The translations under genes were made by a program, and so were the position numbers. From Hyperoodon ampullatus (taxonomy: Eukaryota > Chordata > Mammalia > Artiodactyla > Ziphiidae): 64,000 nucleotides of DNA. Below the pieces are notes generated by a model. That model searched no databases, had not been told where the DNA came from, and saw nothing but the letters and a program-made list of their open reading frames with translations. The stretch covers positions 45,380,368 through 45,444,367 of the forward strand of contig OX457064.1 in assembly GCA_949752795.1 (NCBI GenBank), given 5' to 3'. Below are positions 44,000 to 56,064 of the stretch, one piece after another (position 1 is the first letter of the stretch; each line of letters begins with the position of its first letter).

Positions 44000-45720
44000 C
44001 CTCCTGCTGACCAGGGTCATTAACCCTGTCAAGATCATAGGACCTCCACATCTGCAGAGCCCAGATTTGCAAGGGTGGAAAATACCAATGTCCTCAATAG
44101 ATTATTGGGAAAATGGTAAACTGAGTCACTCCTACTTCCACCTTTTCCCAGTACCATGTATTATTACTGGGGACATAGATTTCTGATTTAATACATATAC
44201 TGCATCCTGAAACATGGCTCCTGATCCTTGCAGTGATTTGCCTTCAGAGGGGAACTTCTGCTGAGCTATCAGTAGTCTGTTGTAGTGCTCTAAGAAGCTG
44301 GCAGTTTCCAGAAAGTGTAGCACTTGATATGACCAGTTGGTTTCATGGTCATGGGCTCATTCCCACAACTCCTTCACTGTAAAGTGAGTCCCCTTCTTAG
44401 ATGCTATATTTTGTGGGATTCCATGCCTGTGAACCAGGCGATTCTGTAAGGCCCTGGAGAATGGGACCAAATGATTGCCCTTATAGATCAGAAAGGGGTC
44501 CAAGGTATTTGACTTATGTCTCACTGTCTGGTTTTTGTCTCCTCCAAGATTATTACCATTTTATTGCCTTAGTACTGGTCTCTGTTGCTGGGAAGGTGAA
44601 CATTCAGCAGTAACAACAGTTAGTGCCCATTGCATGGAGGATGCTTTCTGGTGGGCATGACACTGGCAGTCTGACATATCACTTAATATATGGGGAGAGC
44701 TATTTTATAGGTGTGGACTGTGTTGCCTCCAGAACACATAAAAGGGCTTCCAACCACTGTGCTTCTTTCTTTGTGGCAAGGAATGCCAAATGCAGCAATT
44801 TGTGTTTTACTTTGGGACAGATATCCCATCACACCCCTGATCCCTGGACTCTTAAGTTCAGTAAAGTGTCAAGTTCCTAAATCTTTGTAGGAAATGTCTC
44901 TAATCCTCTGGAACATATATATCTTATTGAGAAGTCTAATATACTAGCCAAGTTTTGCTCGTACTGTTCAAAGAGCATGATGTCATCAGTGTAATGGCTC
45001 AGTGTGTGTTTGTGGGATGTCCAGATGGTCCAGATATCTTTGGATTGTAAGAGTAACAAGCTAACAGAGCCATGCGTAAAGCTGTAAATAAATATTGCCT
45101 TTTTCATATCAATGTAAATTATTTCTGATCAGAACAGAACTCATTCACCAAATCAGTGGCAGCATATCATATATCACAGACCTTATTCACCTGTTCTAGC
45201 AAAATAACATCTGACAATGTGGTTAAAGTCAGCACTGCTCCTTGGTTAAGCTTGCTATCGTCTACAGTCATTCTCCAGCTTCTGTCTTGTTCTTGCAGGG
45301 GCTACACTGGCAAGTTAAGAGGAGATATGATGTGGCCTCCATGTGTGCATTCTTTAGATTTTCAAATGTGGTACTAATCTCTGTCATTTTCTCTCAGATA
45401 TGATTTTGTTCTTGGTTCACTATCTTTCCAAAGGGGGATTGAGGAGTGAGGGGTGTAACTGCAGAGGCTTCTATTAGTTCTTCCTTGCTATGATAGCTTT
45501 TACCACACATGGCCAAGTTTATACCAACTGCCAGGTTGTTGATCCAAATTATAGACTCGGGAACCAAGGAAATGACCTCCTGATTGGTCAGCAGACCTAC
45601 TAGATCCATTATAAACTAGACTTTATCCAGGATTCCGTTCATCACCTGGCCTCTGTAAGCCTCCATTCTATCTATGGAAGGTTAGGAGAGCATGACAATG
45701 CTTTGGCTCACTACATATCA
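44000..45720 (-). pseudogene. ERVL-type endogenous retrovirus pol fossil (reverse transcriptase to integrase)
   Basis: On the minus strand the translation, in shifting frames, follows ERVL-class Pol. The RT N-terminal and palm regions lie at about 45430-45110. The catalytic motif YTDD is at 44982-44993, in place of the usual YxDD with I or V at x. The RT thumb and connection follow to about 44720. The integrase zinc-binding end is near 44690-44600 and the catalytic-core region near 44470-44150. The distance from YTDD to the integrase is only about 300-500 bases, so most of the RNase H region appears deleted. Frameshifts and stops occur throughout, so it cannot be functional. The 45720-45430 part is weaker. 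No LTR was recognised on either side. It abuts the Tigger1 copy at 45761. Confidence 0.75.
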
Positions 45721-46947
45721 GTATCAATTCAGACCTAATGTCCACGTGTTCTTTAAGTATAATTGACCCTTGAACAACATGGGTTTGAACTGTGTGGGTC
45801 CACTTATATATGGATTTTTTTCAATAAATATATTGGAAAAATTTTTGGAAGTTTGTGACAATTTGAAAAACTTGCAGATGAACCACGTAGACTAGAAATA
45901 TCAAAATAACTAAGAAAATTTAGGTATGTCATGAATGGATAAAATACATGTGGATTCTAGTCTACCATAAAATGTACACAAATCTATTATAAAAAGTTAA
46001 AACTTATCAAAACTTGAGCATGCAAACACTTAGAGGCCATTCATGTTCTATTCACAGCCAAGAGAAATGTAAACAAATATAAAAATGCAGTATTAGATCA
46101 TAACTGCATAAAATTAACTGCAGTACATACTGTACTACTGCAGTAATTTTGTAGCCACCTCCTGTTGCGATCGTGGTGGGCCCAATCATTGCGAGTATCT
46201 GCTTAAAATGCCTGTGACAACACTAATCTTCTCGTGAGCAGTTTGTTTCCCCAGTAAATTGTGTATTACAGTAAAATGTGATCTCTCATGTTTCTCGTGT
46301 ATTTTTCATTGTATTTAGTGAAGTACTGTAAACCTTGAATAACACTGTGGGACCCATAGGAAGTGCCACTAATGATATTGGAAGTGCTGCCAAGAAGTAG
46401 AGAAAAGTTATGACATTACAAGAAAAAGTTGAATTGCTTGTTATGTACCATAGATTGAGGTCTACAGCTGTTGCTCCCCACTATTCCAAGATAAATGACC
46501 ACTGTAAAAAAAAAAAAAAAAATTTGTGAAGCTGTTGCTGCAGCTACGTCAGCAGGGGTGAAAACTTTGTACTTTTTGCGAAATATTTTTTATCTCATAT
46601 TGAAAATGAAGCTTTTATGTAGGTGCAGGATTGTTATAAGGGAAGCATACCTATAGGCTCTAATATGATGTGAGAAAAAGCAAAGTCATCATGTGATAAC
46701 ATAAAGCAAAAGGAAGGTGAAAGATCTAAAGCTAGAGAATTTAATGCCAACAAAGGATAGTTTGATAAATTTAGAAAGGGTTTTGGCTAAAAAAAAAAAA
46801 AAAAAAAAAAGTCAAAATAACAGAAGAAGCAGCTTCTGCAGACCAAGAAGCAGCAGATGAGTTCCCAGGTGCCATTAAGAAAATCACGGGGGAAAAAGGA
46901 TATCTGCCTGGACAGGTTTCTGATGCAGACAAAAATGCTCTATTCTG

Positions 46948-47156
46948 GGGCTTCCCTGGTGGCGCAGTGGTTGAGAGTCTGCCTGCCGATGCAGGGGACA
47001 CGGGTTCGTGCCCCAGTCTGGGAGGATCCCACATGCCGCGGAGCGGCTGGGCCCGTGAGCCATGGCCACTGAGCCTGCGCGTCCAGAGCCTGTGCTCCGC
47101 AACAGGAGAGGCCACAACAGTGAGAGGCCCGCATACCGAAAAAAAAAAAAAAACAC
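46948..47156 (+). mobile_element. CHR-type SINE nested in Tigger1
   Basis: Full body with an A14 tail. Duplication ctctattctg (46938-46947 and 47157-47166). It splits the transposase codons around the conserved Asp/Ala/Leu-Phe-Trp segment, and the Tigger1 sequence resumes directly after the second duplication. Confidence 0.95.
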
Positions 47157-47684
47157 CTCTATTCTGGGGGAAAAAAATTCCTCAAAGGACATTTATTAGT
47201 AAGGAAGAAAAGAAAGCACAATGATTTAAGGCAGGAAGGGATAGGCTAACTCTACTGTTGTGTGTAAATGCAGTCGGGTTTATGATCAGGACTGCCCTTA
47301 CCTATAAGGCTGCTAATCCCTGAGCTTCGAAGGAAAAAGATAAACACCAGCTGCCAGTTTTTTGGTTGTACAGCAAGAAATCCTGGACAATGAGAACGCT
47401 TTTTCTGAATTGGTCCCATCAATGCTTTGTCCTTAAAAGTCAGGAAGTACCATGACATTAAGGAGCTGACTTTTAAAGTTCTTTTAATATTGGATAATGT
47501 CCCTGGCCACACAGAATCCCACGATTTCAACACCAAAGGTGTCAAAGTGGTCTACTTGCCCCACACACAATGTCTCTAATTCAGCCTGTAGATCAAGGTG
47601 ATCATAAGGACCTTTAAGGCTCATTACACATGGTACTCTATGGAAAGAATTATCAACACTATGGAAGAGAACTCCGATAGAGAC

Positions 47685-47732
47685 AACATCATCAAAGTCT
47701 GGAAGGATAACATCATCAAAGTCTGGAAGGAT
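47685..47732 (+). repeat. 24-bp in-frame tandem duplication in Tigger1 transposase
   Basis: aacatcatcaaagtctggaa plus ggat occurs twice in a row (47685-47708, 47709-47732), repeating eight codons (NIIKVWKD). Tigger1 normally has one copy. Confidence 0.92.
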
Positions 47733-48445
47733 TACACCATTGAAGATGCCATTGTTGTTATAGAAAAGGCAGTGAAAGTTATCAAGCCTGAAACTATAAG
47801 TTCCTGCTGGGTAAAACTGTGCCCAGACTTCATGACTTAACAGGATTTACAACAAAGTCAATCAAGAAAATCATAAAAGAGACTGTGGATATAGCAAAAA
47901 AAAAAAAAAAAAAAAAGTGAGGGTGAAGGGTTTCAAGATATGGATCTTGGAGAAATTGAAGAGCTAGTAGATGCTACACCAGAGAAATCAACAGAAGACA
48001 ACTTGATGGAGATGAGTGCTTCTGAACAAGCGCCAACTGATGAGGAAGACATCTTAGAAGATGTGCCAGCTAACAAATTAACATTAGACAATCTGGCAGA
48101 AGGGTTCCATTATTCAAGATTGCTTTTGACTTTTTTTATGACATGGACCCTTCTATGATATGGCACTGAAACTAGAACAAATGGTGGAAAAATTGGTACT
48201 GTTTGGAAACATTTTTAGAGAAATGGCAAGAAAGACAGAAATTACAATGTATTTCCATAAAGTTACGCCGAGTGTGTGCCTGAGTCTCCTGTTGCCCCTT
48301 CTACCTCTTCCTTCTCTGCCGTCCCTGAGACAGAAAGCTCAACCCTTCCTCTTCCTCCACCTCCTCATCCTACTCAATGTGGAGATGACAAGAATGAAGA
48401 CTTTTATGATGATCCACTCCCACGTAATGAATAAAATAATCCTTT

Positions 48446-49379
48446 TTTCATAGTTAATAAACCTATCTGTTGAGTTTGTGCATGTCTTTGTGTGTCTAAT
48501 AACTGTATGAGACATTTTTGTGTCATCATCATCATCATTGCCTAAGTATTCATCATGTGTTAAAAGCTCTGGAGCTCTGCAATTCAAACTGGCAAACCTT
48601 GAGCCTGCTTCTAAATTGTGTTCCCCTCTCTCACTGCAGGAGATAGGAATCGCTTTGTAAACTACCAAACAATCCCTCTGGTAAAACACTTAATCTTCAA
48701 ATGTTTAAGCTTCATTTTCCCATGATCCCTGTAAAGGTTATACAGTACATACAACTTAGTAATAACCAGCCAACTTCACTGTCCTTGTAAGCATGTATTT
48801 CCAATGACAATTTACCAATACCAACGTGAGAAAGGATTGAAAATACAAACAGACCAATATCTTAGGATAAATAGAGAACATTTTCAAATGTCTACACTTA
48901 AAAATTCTATCAGCCTTGTGCTGACTCACTGGTCATTTCTACTAGTTTTAAGAAATGGATAATTTCAATGATACATAAACTTTTCCTGAACATTGAAACA
49001 GAGCAAATATTTTCTAATCCTCCACATAAATGTGATATAACTTTGAAAACAAAACTTAACAAAGACTATCATTCCTTTAATGAACTCCTTGATTGGCAAA
49101 TGCAATCAAGAAATTCATTAAAAGAATAATTTCAAGTGAGTAATTAGAGTTTATGACAGGAATTTAAGGAGGGTTTATTATTGGCAACCTTAATAGTATA
49201 ATTAACATAAATGGCTGAAAGTTGAAAAGCTTGAGGATTTGTTTGACTCCTAACCTCACTGAAGATACTGCTTGTGTGTTTCTGTGTGGTCTTTTTTCTT
49301 TTTTTGTTAAATTGTCTTTGTTGCATCCTATTGTATTAAAAAACTAATATGTTTATCTCAATGTCTTCTTTCTTTAAAA
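48446..49379. other. Unique DNA
   Basis: A small TCA repeat lies at 48521-48537. No Tigger end and no other element was recognised. Confidence 0.5.
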
Positions 49380-49840
49380 TGAAGTTCTTCTTAGGAGAAA
49401 AAAAATCAAAAGAGAAATAATAAAAATTAGAGCAGGAATCAATGAAATTTGGACACAGGAAAACAAGACATATCAATGAAACCAAAAGATAATTCATTTA
49501 AAAAATCAGTATAATTGATAAATTTCTAGCCAGACTAAGCAATAAAAAACAAAGAGAAGTCACAAATTAACAATATCAGAAATGAAACACAAGAGCAGTG
49601 AATGATAATAGAAGTATTCACAGTATTTCTTTTATATCCAACATTTTGATAATTTAGATGAAATGGACCAATTCCCTGAAAGACTTGAATTATTAAAACC
49701 CACACAAGGAAAAACAGAAATCCTGAATAACTTATATATATTAAATATGTTGAATCAGTAACTAATAATGTTACAAAAAAGAAAGCACCAAGTCCAAATA
49801 AGTTCACTGGTGAATTCTACCAAACATTTAACAAAGAAAT
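49380..49840 (+). mobile_element. Old L1 ORF2 fragment, sense
   Basis: The forward translation has ORF2 features just before the reverse-transcriptase region, with text that fits SPxxxxFTGEFYQTF near 49786-49832. Diverged and short. Confidence 0.7.
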
Positions 49841-49844
49841 TACA

Positions 49845-51106
49845 CTAGTTATCAGATATATGGCTTGCAAATATATTCTCCCATTCCTTAACTTGCATTT
49901 TTTTTGGTTGATTGATTCTTTTACATACCTTATATTTTGAGTTAGTCCTACTTATTGATTTTGTTTTTGTTATTTGTGCTTTTCAGGTTATATCCAAAAA
50001 AAAAAAAAAATCATTGCCTAGACCAAAGTCAAGGGGTTTTTTCTTTATGTTTTCTTCTAGGAGTTTTATGATTTTAGAATTTATAATTTTAGATTTTATA
50101 ATTAACCAATTTTGAGTTAATTTTGGTGGAGTGTCTGTTAAGGTCTTTGGTTCATTTTTTTTTTTTTTTTTTTTTTTGCGGTAGGCGGGCCTCTCACTGT
50201 TGTGGCCTCTCCCCTTGCGGAGCACAGGCTCCGGAGCACAGGCTCAGCGGCCATGGCTCACGGGCCCAGCCGCTCCGCGGCACGTGGGATCCTCCCAGAC
50301 CGGGGCACGAACCCGTGTCCCCTGCATCGGCAGGCGGACTCTCAACCACTGCGCCACCAGGGAAGCCCTTTGGTTCATTTTTTAATCTGTTTTCTTACTG
50401 TTGAATTTTAAGAGCTCTTTGTATATTTTGGATAACAGTCTTTTATCAAGTATGTCTTTGAAAATCTTTTCTCCCAATCTGTAGCTTATCTTCTCATTCT
50501 CTTGGCATTGTCCCTCATAAGCAGAATTTGTTAATTTTAAATGAAGTTCAGCTTATCCATTATTTCTTTCATCAATCATATCCTTGGTGTTGCATCTAAA
50601 AAGTCATTACAGAATCCAAGGTCATCTAGATTTTTTTCCTATGTTATCTTCTAGGAGTTTGATAGTTTTGCATTTTATATGTAGGTATGATCCATTTTGA
50701 GTTAATTTTTGTGAAGAGTGTAACATCTGTGTCTGGGTCCATATTTTTGCATGAGGATGGATGTTCAGTTGTTCCAACACCATTTGTTGAGGACACTATA
50801 TTTGCTCCATTGTATTGCCTTTGCTCCTTTGTCAAAGATCTGTTAATTACATTTACAATGGTCTATTTCTCAGCTCTCTATTCTGTTCCATTGATCTATT
50901 TGTCTGTTTTTTCACCAACATCATACTCTTGATTACCATAGCTTTACAGTAAGCCTTGAAGTAATGTCAGTCAGGTAATGTCAGTCCTTCAACTTTGTTC
51001 TTTTTCTTCAATATTGTGTTGGCTATTCTGGGCGTTTTGTCTCTTGATATAAACTTTAGAGTCAGTTTGTCAATATCCATGAAATAACTTGCTGAGATTT
51101 AGATTG
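49845..51106 (-). mobile_element. Old L1 ORF2 fragments, antisense (two overlapping copies)
   Basis: Two antisense stretches cover the same ORF2 region: 49845-50145 (cttctaggagttttatgatt) and 50383-51106 (the same phrase recurs near 50650). The same stretch of L1 appears twice, so either two insertions or a duplication. A CHR SINE separates them. Confidence 0.7.
50161..50368 (-). mobile_element. CHR-type SINE, antisense
   Basis: T tail at the left, body ending agggaagccc. Duplication ttggttcattttt (50147-50159 and 50370-50382). Internally, gagcacaggct occurs twice in a row (near 50219 and 50234), unlike the other copies. Confidence 0.95.
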
Positions 51107-51460
51107 TGTTGGGTAGGGGAAAATTTCTTCCTTCCCATCTTGGTTATTTGGGCTGGCTGAATAATTAAAATGACATAAGAAATATTAACAGGAGAAGAAC
51201 AAAATTAATTATGTACATATGAGGAATCTGAACATGAGAGATTTCAAAGACAGGCAAAATGAGTTATATATGACTATGGAGAAGAAGGTAGGGGTCTAGG
51301 ACGCCTTCAAAGAGAAGGAAGACAATTCACAGGAAGATCAAAAGAACAATGTTTGGTAAACATGTTTTATGGGCCATAAAAAAAAATGGGATACAGAAAG
51401 GAATTTTAAGAAACAGACTTTGCAAGGTTTTTCCCTGTCTACCACACCTAGTTCATATTA
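51107..51460 (-). mobile_element. ERV1-type LTR (MER41-like), antisense
   Basis: It starts tgttgggtaggggaaaattt, then aattaaaatgacataag with caggagaagaac, and an internal aggtaggggtctaggac. This is the inverse of the end of the LTR at 55548. Inserted at the end of the old L1 fragment. Confidence 0.5.
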
Positions 51461-52655
51461 TACTGTAGTAATCTGTGGTAATAGCTCCCTTTCTAAAACA
51501 TGTCTCCTATCTATATAAACTTTTCTTGTTTTAAACCATTGCATTTTTGATTATTTGATACAGCAGAAAGAAGAAACTAATAGATCACCCTACTGGTGAA
51601 TGCTTAGATTGTTTTCCCTTTTTCCACTATTAAATATACTGTTGAAGAAAATGATTTTGTGAGGTAAGGTAACTTTTCTCCTGCATTTTGTATTATTATA
51701 TTGACATAATATAGAAATAAGGGAGTCAAGTCGTATAAATATTGTTTCATAAACAGTAATAGAGGTCAATTTTATTATATCCTATCCAGCACTGAGTATT
51801 ATCTAGGATACTTCTAATTTTTTGTCAGTTTTATACATAAAGTTTTCATTTCTTTAATTTACATTTGTTTGTTTGAAATTATGCAGTTTTCAAATGCTGA
51901 TTGATGATTAGTGTAACTTCTTGCATGAACAATCTATTCATGTTTTGCTCCTCCTTTTTTTAAATTGACTATGTCTTAGTTTTAATTTAAAATATTTACC
52001 TCTTTTAAATATTGCTAGTCCTCTAAAATTACATTTTGAAGTAGATTAGAGTACACACATATGCCAACACATATGTATTTTTTTAAATCAATACAAGATT
52101 ATTATTCATTTCCTAAATTTTCAAAGTAGCTATTAGCAACTCTCATGACATACTTAATATTATATTTTATTTGAATTATGCACTTCATTAAGCATATTGA
52201 CATTTACTAAAGGTATGTATTTGCTTCATTTAGTTCAATTGTGTCTGAACTCAAAATAACATTTACTTTGTGAATGTAGAATTTTTAGTAAAAATGCTTC
52301 CAAATTTCAATACTTTTATTTTCTCATTATGTCCTATATGGGTGTTGTAACCTTGGTTCTCATTGAAAGCAGAGCTTGATATAAGGACTTATATGCAGAT
52401 GATTTATTTGAGAACGTAAAGCTAGAGAGCTAAGGAATCAAGGGGGTTGGAAATAACACATACTTCCACGTGCATATATGCTAGTGCTAAGCCAATTCCC
52501 ACAGGCACACCATGCCACAGCGTCACAGAAGTGACAAACATGGCTTGCCATTGAGATGAGAGGCTCAGTTTCAAGTCACAGAAATCACATCCGTGTCCTC
52601 TACGTATAAGCCAATCAACTCCAATTCATCTTCCTAAGCTAGTTAGAGTTAAGGT
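51461..52655. other. Unique AT-rich DNA
   Basis: No gene recognised. 52375-52640 is slightly GC-richer and may be a degraded repeat. Confidence 0.45.
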
Positions 52656-52659
52656 TCTT

Positions 52660-52860
52660 GACTCTGGCAGGTAAATAAGATGAATTTTAAAAAGATGGAT
52701 TTAAAAGTGTACTTAAATTTGGGCAGAGGACTTAAATTCTTGTGGCTTGAGAACTTCATTCATGAAATCCTAAGCCATAAGGTTGTTCTGAGGATGAAAA
52801 AGGGAAGCTTTAAAACTGTGCCTGCACAGTAAGTGCTCAACACAGATTTGCTCTTATTAT
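52660..52860 (+). mobile_element. Possible MIR fragment
   Basis: The segment ending ggttgttctgaggatgaaaa and gcctgcacagtaagtgctca with aacacaga resembles the 3' part of MIR, but the core is poorly preserved. Confidence 0.5.
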
Positions 52861-53251
52861 TAGTTCCTGTAGCATTTACTTATCTTAATGTTATTTAGAT
52901 TTTTTGAGAATCAAATGATACCATTACTATTAATGTAATTTTAAAAATTAAAATGCTATTTCTAGTAGAAGCAGTAGCACATTTTTAGTTACATTTTATT
53001 ATATTAATCAAATTATCTGTGATAAATACTTTTAATGTGGATAGTAAAAAAACAAAAAAACAAAAAACTGTTCAAAAAGTAGTTGTTCAGTAAATACTGA
53101 AACTCTCTACAACTAAGAATCTCAACAGTTGATGATGGAAAGTATAGTGTTTTAAGATCCATGAAATAGAAGTGGGGAATTTTTCACTTTTAAATAGACA
53201 CAGTACAAGAAATTTTATGTACATAAAACTTGTATGCATGTTTCATTAGAG
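52861..53251. other. Unique AT-rich DNA
   Basis: An A-rich patch lies at 53047-53066. Nothing recognised. Confidence 0.5.
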
Positions 53252-53261
53252 AGTTTGTATG

Positions 53262-53526
53262 TGGACTTCCCTTGTGGTGCAGTGGTTAAGAATCCACCTG
53301 CCAATGCAGGGGATACGGGTTTGAGCAACTGAACCCATGCACCACAACTGCTGAGCCTGCACTCTAGAGCCCTCAAGCCACAACTAATGAGCCTGTGTGC
53401 TGCAACTACTGAAGCCAGTGCACCTAGAGCCTTTGCTCCGCAACAAGAGAAGCCACCGCAGTAAGGGCACACACAGCAACAAAGACCCAATGCGGCCAAA
53501 AATAAATAAATTTATTAAAAAAAAAA
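53262..53526 (+). mobile_element. Long tRNA-Glu-derived cetartiodactyl SINE (older), internal deletion
   Basis: Head ggacttcccttgtggtgcag, then gaagccagtgcacctagag-type units, and an (AAATAAAT)-rich tail. Directly after the B box (gggtttgagc) about 40 bases usual for this type are missing. Duplication agtttgtatg (53252-53261 and 53527-53536). Confidence 0.88.
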
Positions 53527-53536
53527 AGTTTGTATG

Positions 53537-54264
53537 CATCAAAGTAGAAGATGATGCAAACAAATTAAACGTGATGCTTTTTTGTCACCTATAATTGTTA
53601 TTACACTAATTTCCTTTTACTTTGGAGGAAGAAAAGTGCAATTCAAAAGAAAATGTCCCATAGATGAGTTTCAAGAAGCTTATTTTTTCTTCTCTATTTC
53701 TAAAGATTACTTGAAGTTCAAACTAATCTTAGTCTTTAAAAAATGCCTTAAAATAGGGAGCACTAGGTGTGATTCTACATTTAACAGTATCACCTAGAAA
53801 TAACAAACTCCTGACATCCAAGATAAATGAACAACAAATGGAAAAGGCTACAGAAAGGGTCAAAAATCTATTTGATGTGTGGACAGTTGTAAAGAATGTT
53901 GAGCTTTCCATTTTTATGTCTAGCATAGAAATCAACTCCTGAAAATACTTCTTAATGTTTCAATTAAGTGAAGGAATCTAAACTTTTAACTATACATTGT
54001 TTACTTGATAACTGAAAAACACTCTAACACAACCATTTGTAATAGAAAATGAAAAAAATCACCTTAAATCATTTTTGAAAAGAAATAAAAGAAATAATTA
54101 GAAAGAACTAACCAAAGAAAATGTAACATATAACATTTAAAAAATGCAATGAAGTAAAACGTCCAGTGAATAAGTGACAATGATGAGGATATTTTGAGAA
54201 AATATTAACATTCATTTGGCATTTTTCCTCTCAGTGTTTCTGAATAACCACCCCCAACTGCCAC

Positions 54265-54305
<41 letters not shown>

Positions 54306-55547
54306 TATATCTCTAAGAAGAAATTAAAGAGTAGTGACATTATTTTTTATTTTATAGATTAAGTAAGTACTGTGAAGAAAGGTTAAATGTTTTATACAAT
54401 AGTCCAGAGTAAGTTATTTATAAAATGAATGTATAATCCCTATCTATCAAGCCCTAGATTTGATTTTTTTGTAATGCCTTATGTTTACACTCCAGAAAGA
54501 GAAATGTGCATGTGATTAGGTGATGGTTTTACATCCTTTCCATGGAGCAGGGGTAACAAATAAGATTCACAAGGCAAAACCCTTGCCAGAATAAACTTAC
54601 AGACTCTTGGAATAGACAGAAGGCTACAAAAATTGCCATAATAACTATCAAAATGCGATATAATAAATACTGTAATAAGTGCAAATATTCTCAGCTGAAC
54701 ACTGAAAAAAATTGAGGCAAATTCTGCTTGGCACAATTTGGGAAAGTACTCTTTGAAAAGATGTGATTTAAATTTGATTTTCAAAGTACATGATTCTATA
54801 GGTAAGGTATTTTCTAGTTCACTTATCTGTTTGAATGTTAAAATCAGAAGTTAAATTCAATTCTAGTTAATACCAAAGCTCATATTGTTTGCATTCCAAC
54901 AAGAAGATTTGACAAATTAAGATCAATTCGGAAATAAAGAATCCTTGTTTTGGTTTTCCTGTCTCTCTCTCTCTCTCTCTTTCTCTTTCTTTCCTGAAGA
55001 TGATGCACAATAGACTGTTGAGGGTCATATGAGCTGAAGAACTGAGCATTAGAAGCCAGCTAAGAGGCTACTGTGATCTCAGGGTCAAGTGACAGGATTA
55101 AACAAGACTGAAAAAGTGGCTGTTTAGATAAAGGGAATAAAGAAGGAATTTAAAATGTTTTGATTCTAGCTTTAGAGGTGTAAAATCAATGGCACCATTA
55201 ACAAGAGTAACGAGTTGTGATTTCAACAAAGTTAGAGTCAATAAAGGGCCAAGGACAGGCTTAAAATAAGTGAGTTTAATTCTGCATCCCCATCACCTCT
55301 CCTAACACAACATAGAAACACGGCTGCAGTATTCCTTGAGGCCCCATTCCCCCCACCTCCCATTCCCCACACACATATCTGTAAGTGTATACAGTAACAA
55401 TACATGCTTGTTAGGCAAACGTATTTGCAAGATGTTCCTAGATCCCCAGTTCAAACATGTTGCTGCTTCTAACCCTAAATCCCTCTTCTAAAGAAATTTG
55501 AGAGGCAGCGCTTTTGGTTGGAAAATGTTACGTTCATTTTTTGATAC
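53537..55547. other. Unique DNA with microsatellites
   Basis: No gene. Open frames such as antisense 54485-54784 and 53729-53935 have no recognised similarity. Confidence 0.5.
54269..54303. repeat. (CA)n microsatellite
   Basis: About 17 uninterrupted CA units; a shorter (TC)n tract lies at 54961-54985. A likely polymorphic locus. Confidence 0.97.
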
Positions 55548-56064
55548 TGTAGAGACTCAGAATATGTCACCCCAAAATACGCCACGTTGGCTTATTGATT
55601 ATTTTGAATTAAAGGTACTTTAAGAAAGAACCTGTGCAAGGACACTGACTCTCCTTTGTCTACCTGAAAGCAGGAGATAACTCTCCCATGTGAAAGGTAC
55701 CTTGTCCCTGGAGGGTAGAAGTCATCTCTACTGCCAGAGACAGGAAATTTAGGGCTGGGAAAGCTGCATAAACAAACCTTGTTAATTCTTCACCGCTTAC
55801 TATCCCTAGCCCAAGTCCTTCTGCCTTGTCATTTCTCCACAAATTTATTGTTTGTTTGTCTGGAAGGTATAAAACCTTCCTGTTCTGGGTCACTTCTTTG
55901 AGTCTTATATTTTTATCGGGCTTCCATATATACATATAGATATAATTCCATATAGATATAATTAAATTTGTTTTTCTCCTGTTCTTATGTTTTATGTCAA
56001 TTTAACTATTAGCTCAGCCAAAGAACCGGGAAGGGAAGAAGGAAAAAAATGTTCTGCCCCTGCA
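55548..56064 (+). mobile_element. Solo ERV1-type LTR (MER41-like)
   Basis: It starts tgtagagactcag and ends ...cccctgca. It contains a good TATA box, tataaaa, at 55868-55874, and a late tcagccaaagaacc segment matching the antisense LTR at 51107. No internal viral DNA. A clear target-site duplication was not found. Confidence 0.55.

Larger units (their letters stand above)
45761..48445 (+). mobile_element. Tigger1 (pogo/TcMar) DNA transposon, nearly complete, lacking its 3' terminus
   Basis: The left terminal repeat taattgacccttgaacaaca begins the element. The Tigger1 5' region follows, then the transposase gene remnant. Remaining transposase frames include 47598-47840 and 47940-48158. The coding part starts near 46410 (Met-Thr-Leu-Gln-Glu) with the helix-turn-helix end. 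The DDE segment includes the LDN(V/A)PGH motif near 47490-47512. Stops and frameshifts (A-run expansions at 46507, 46791 and 47897) kill the gene. The sequence ends near 48445, just after the transposase stop, so the right inverted repeat is missing. It carries a CHR SINE (46948-47156). Confidence 0.92.
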
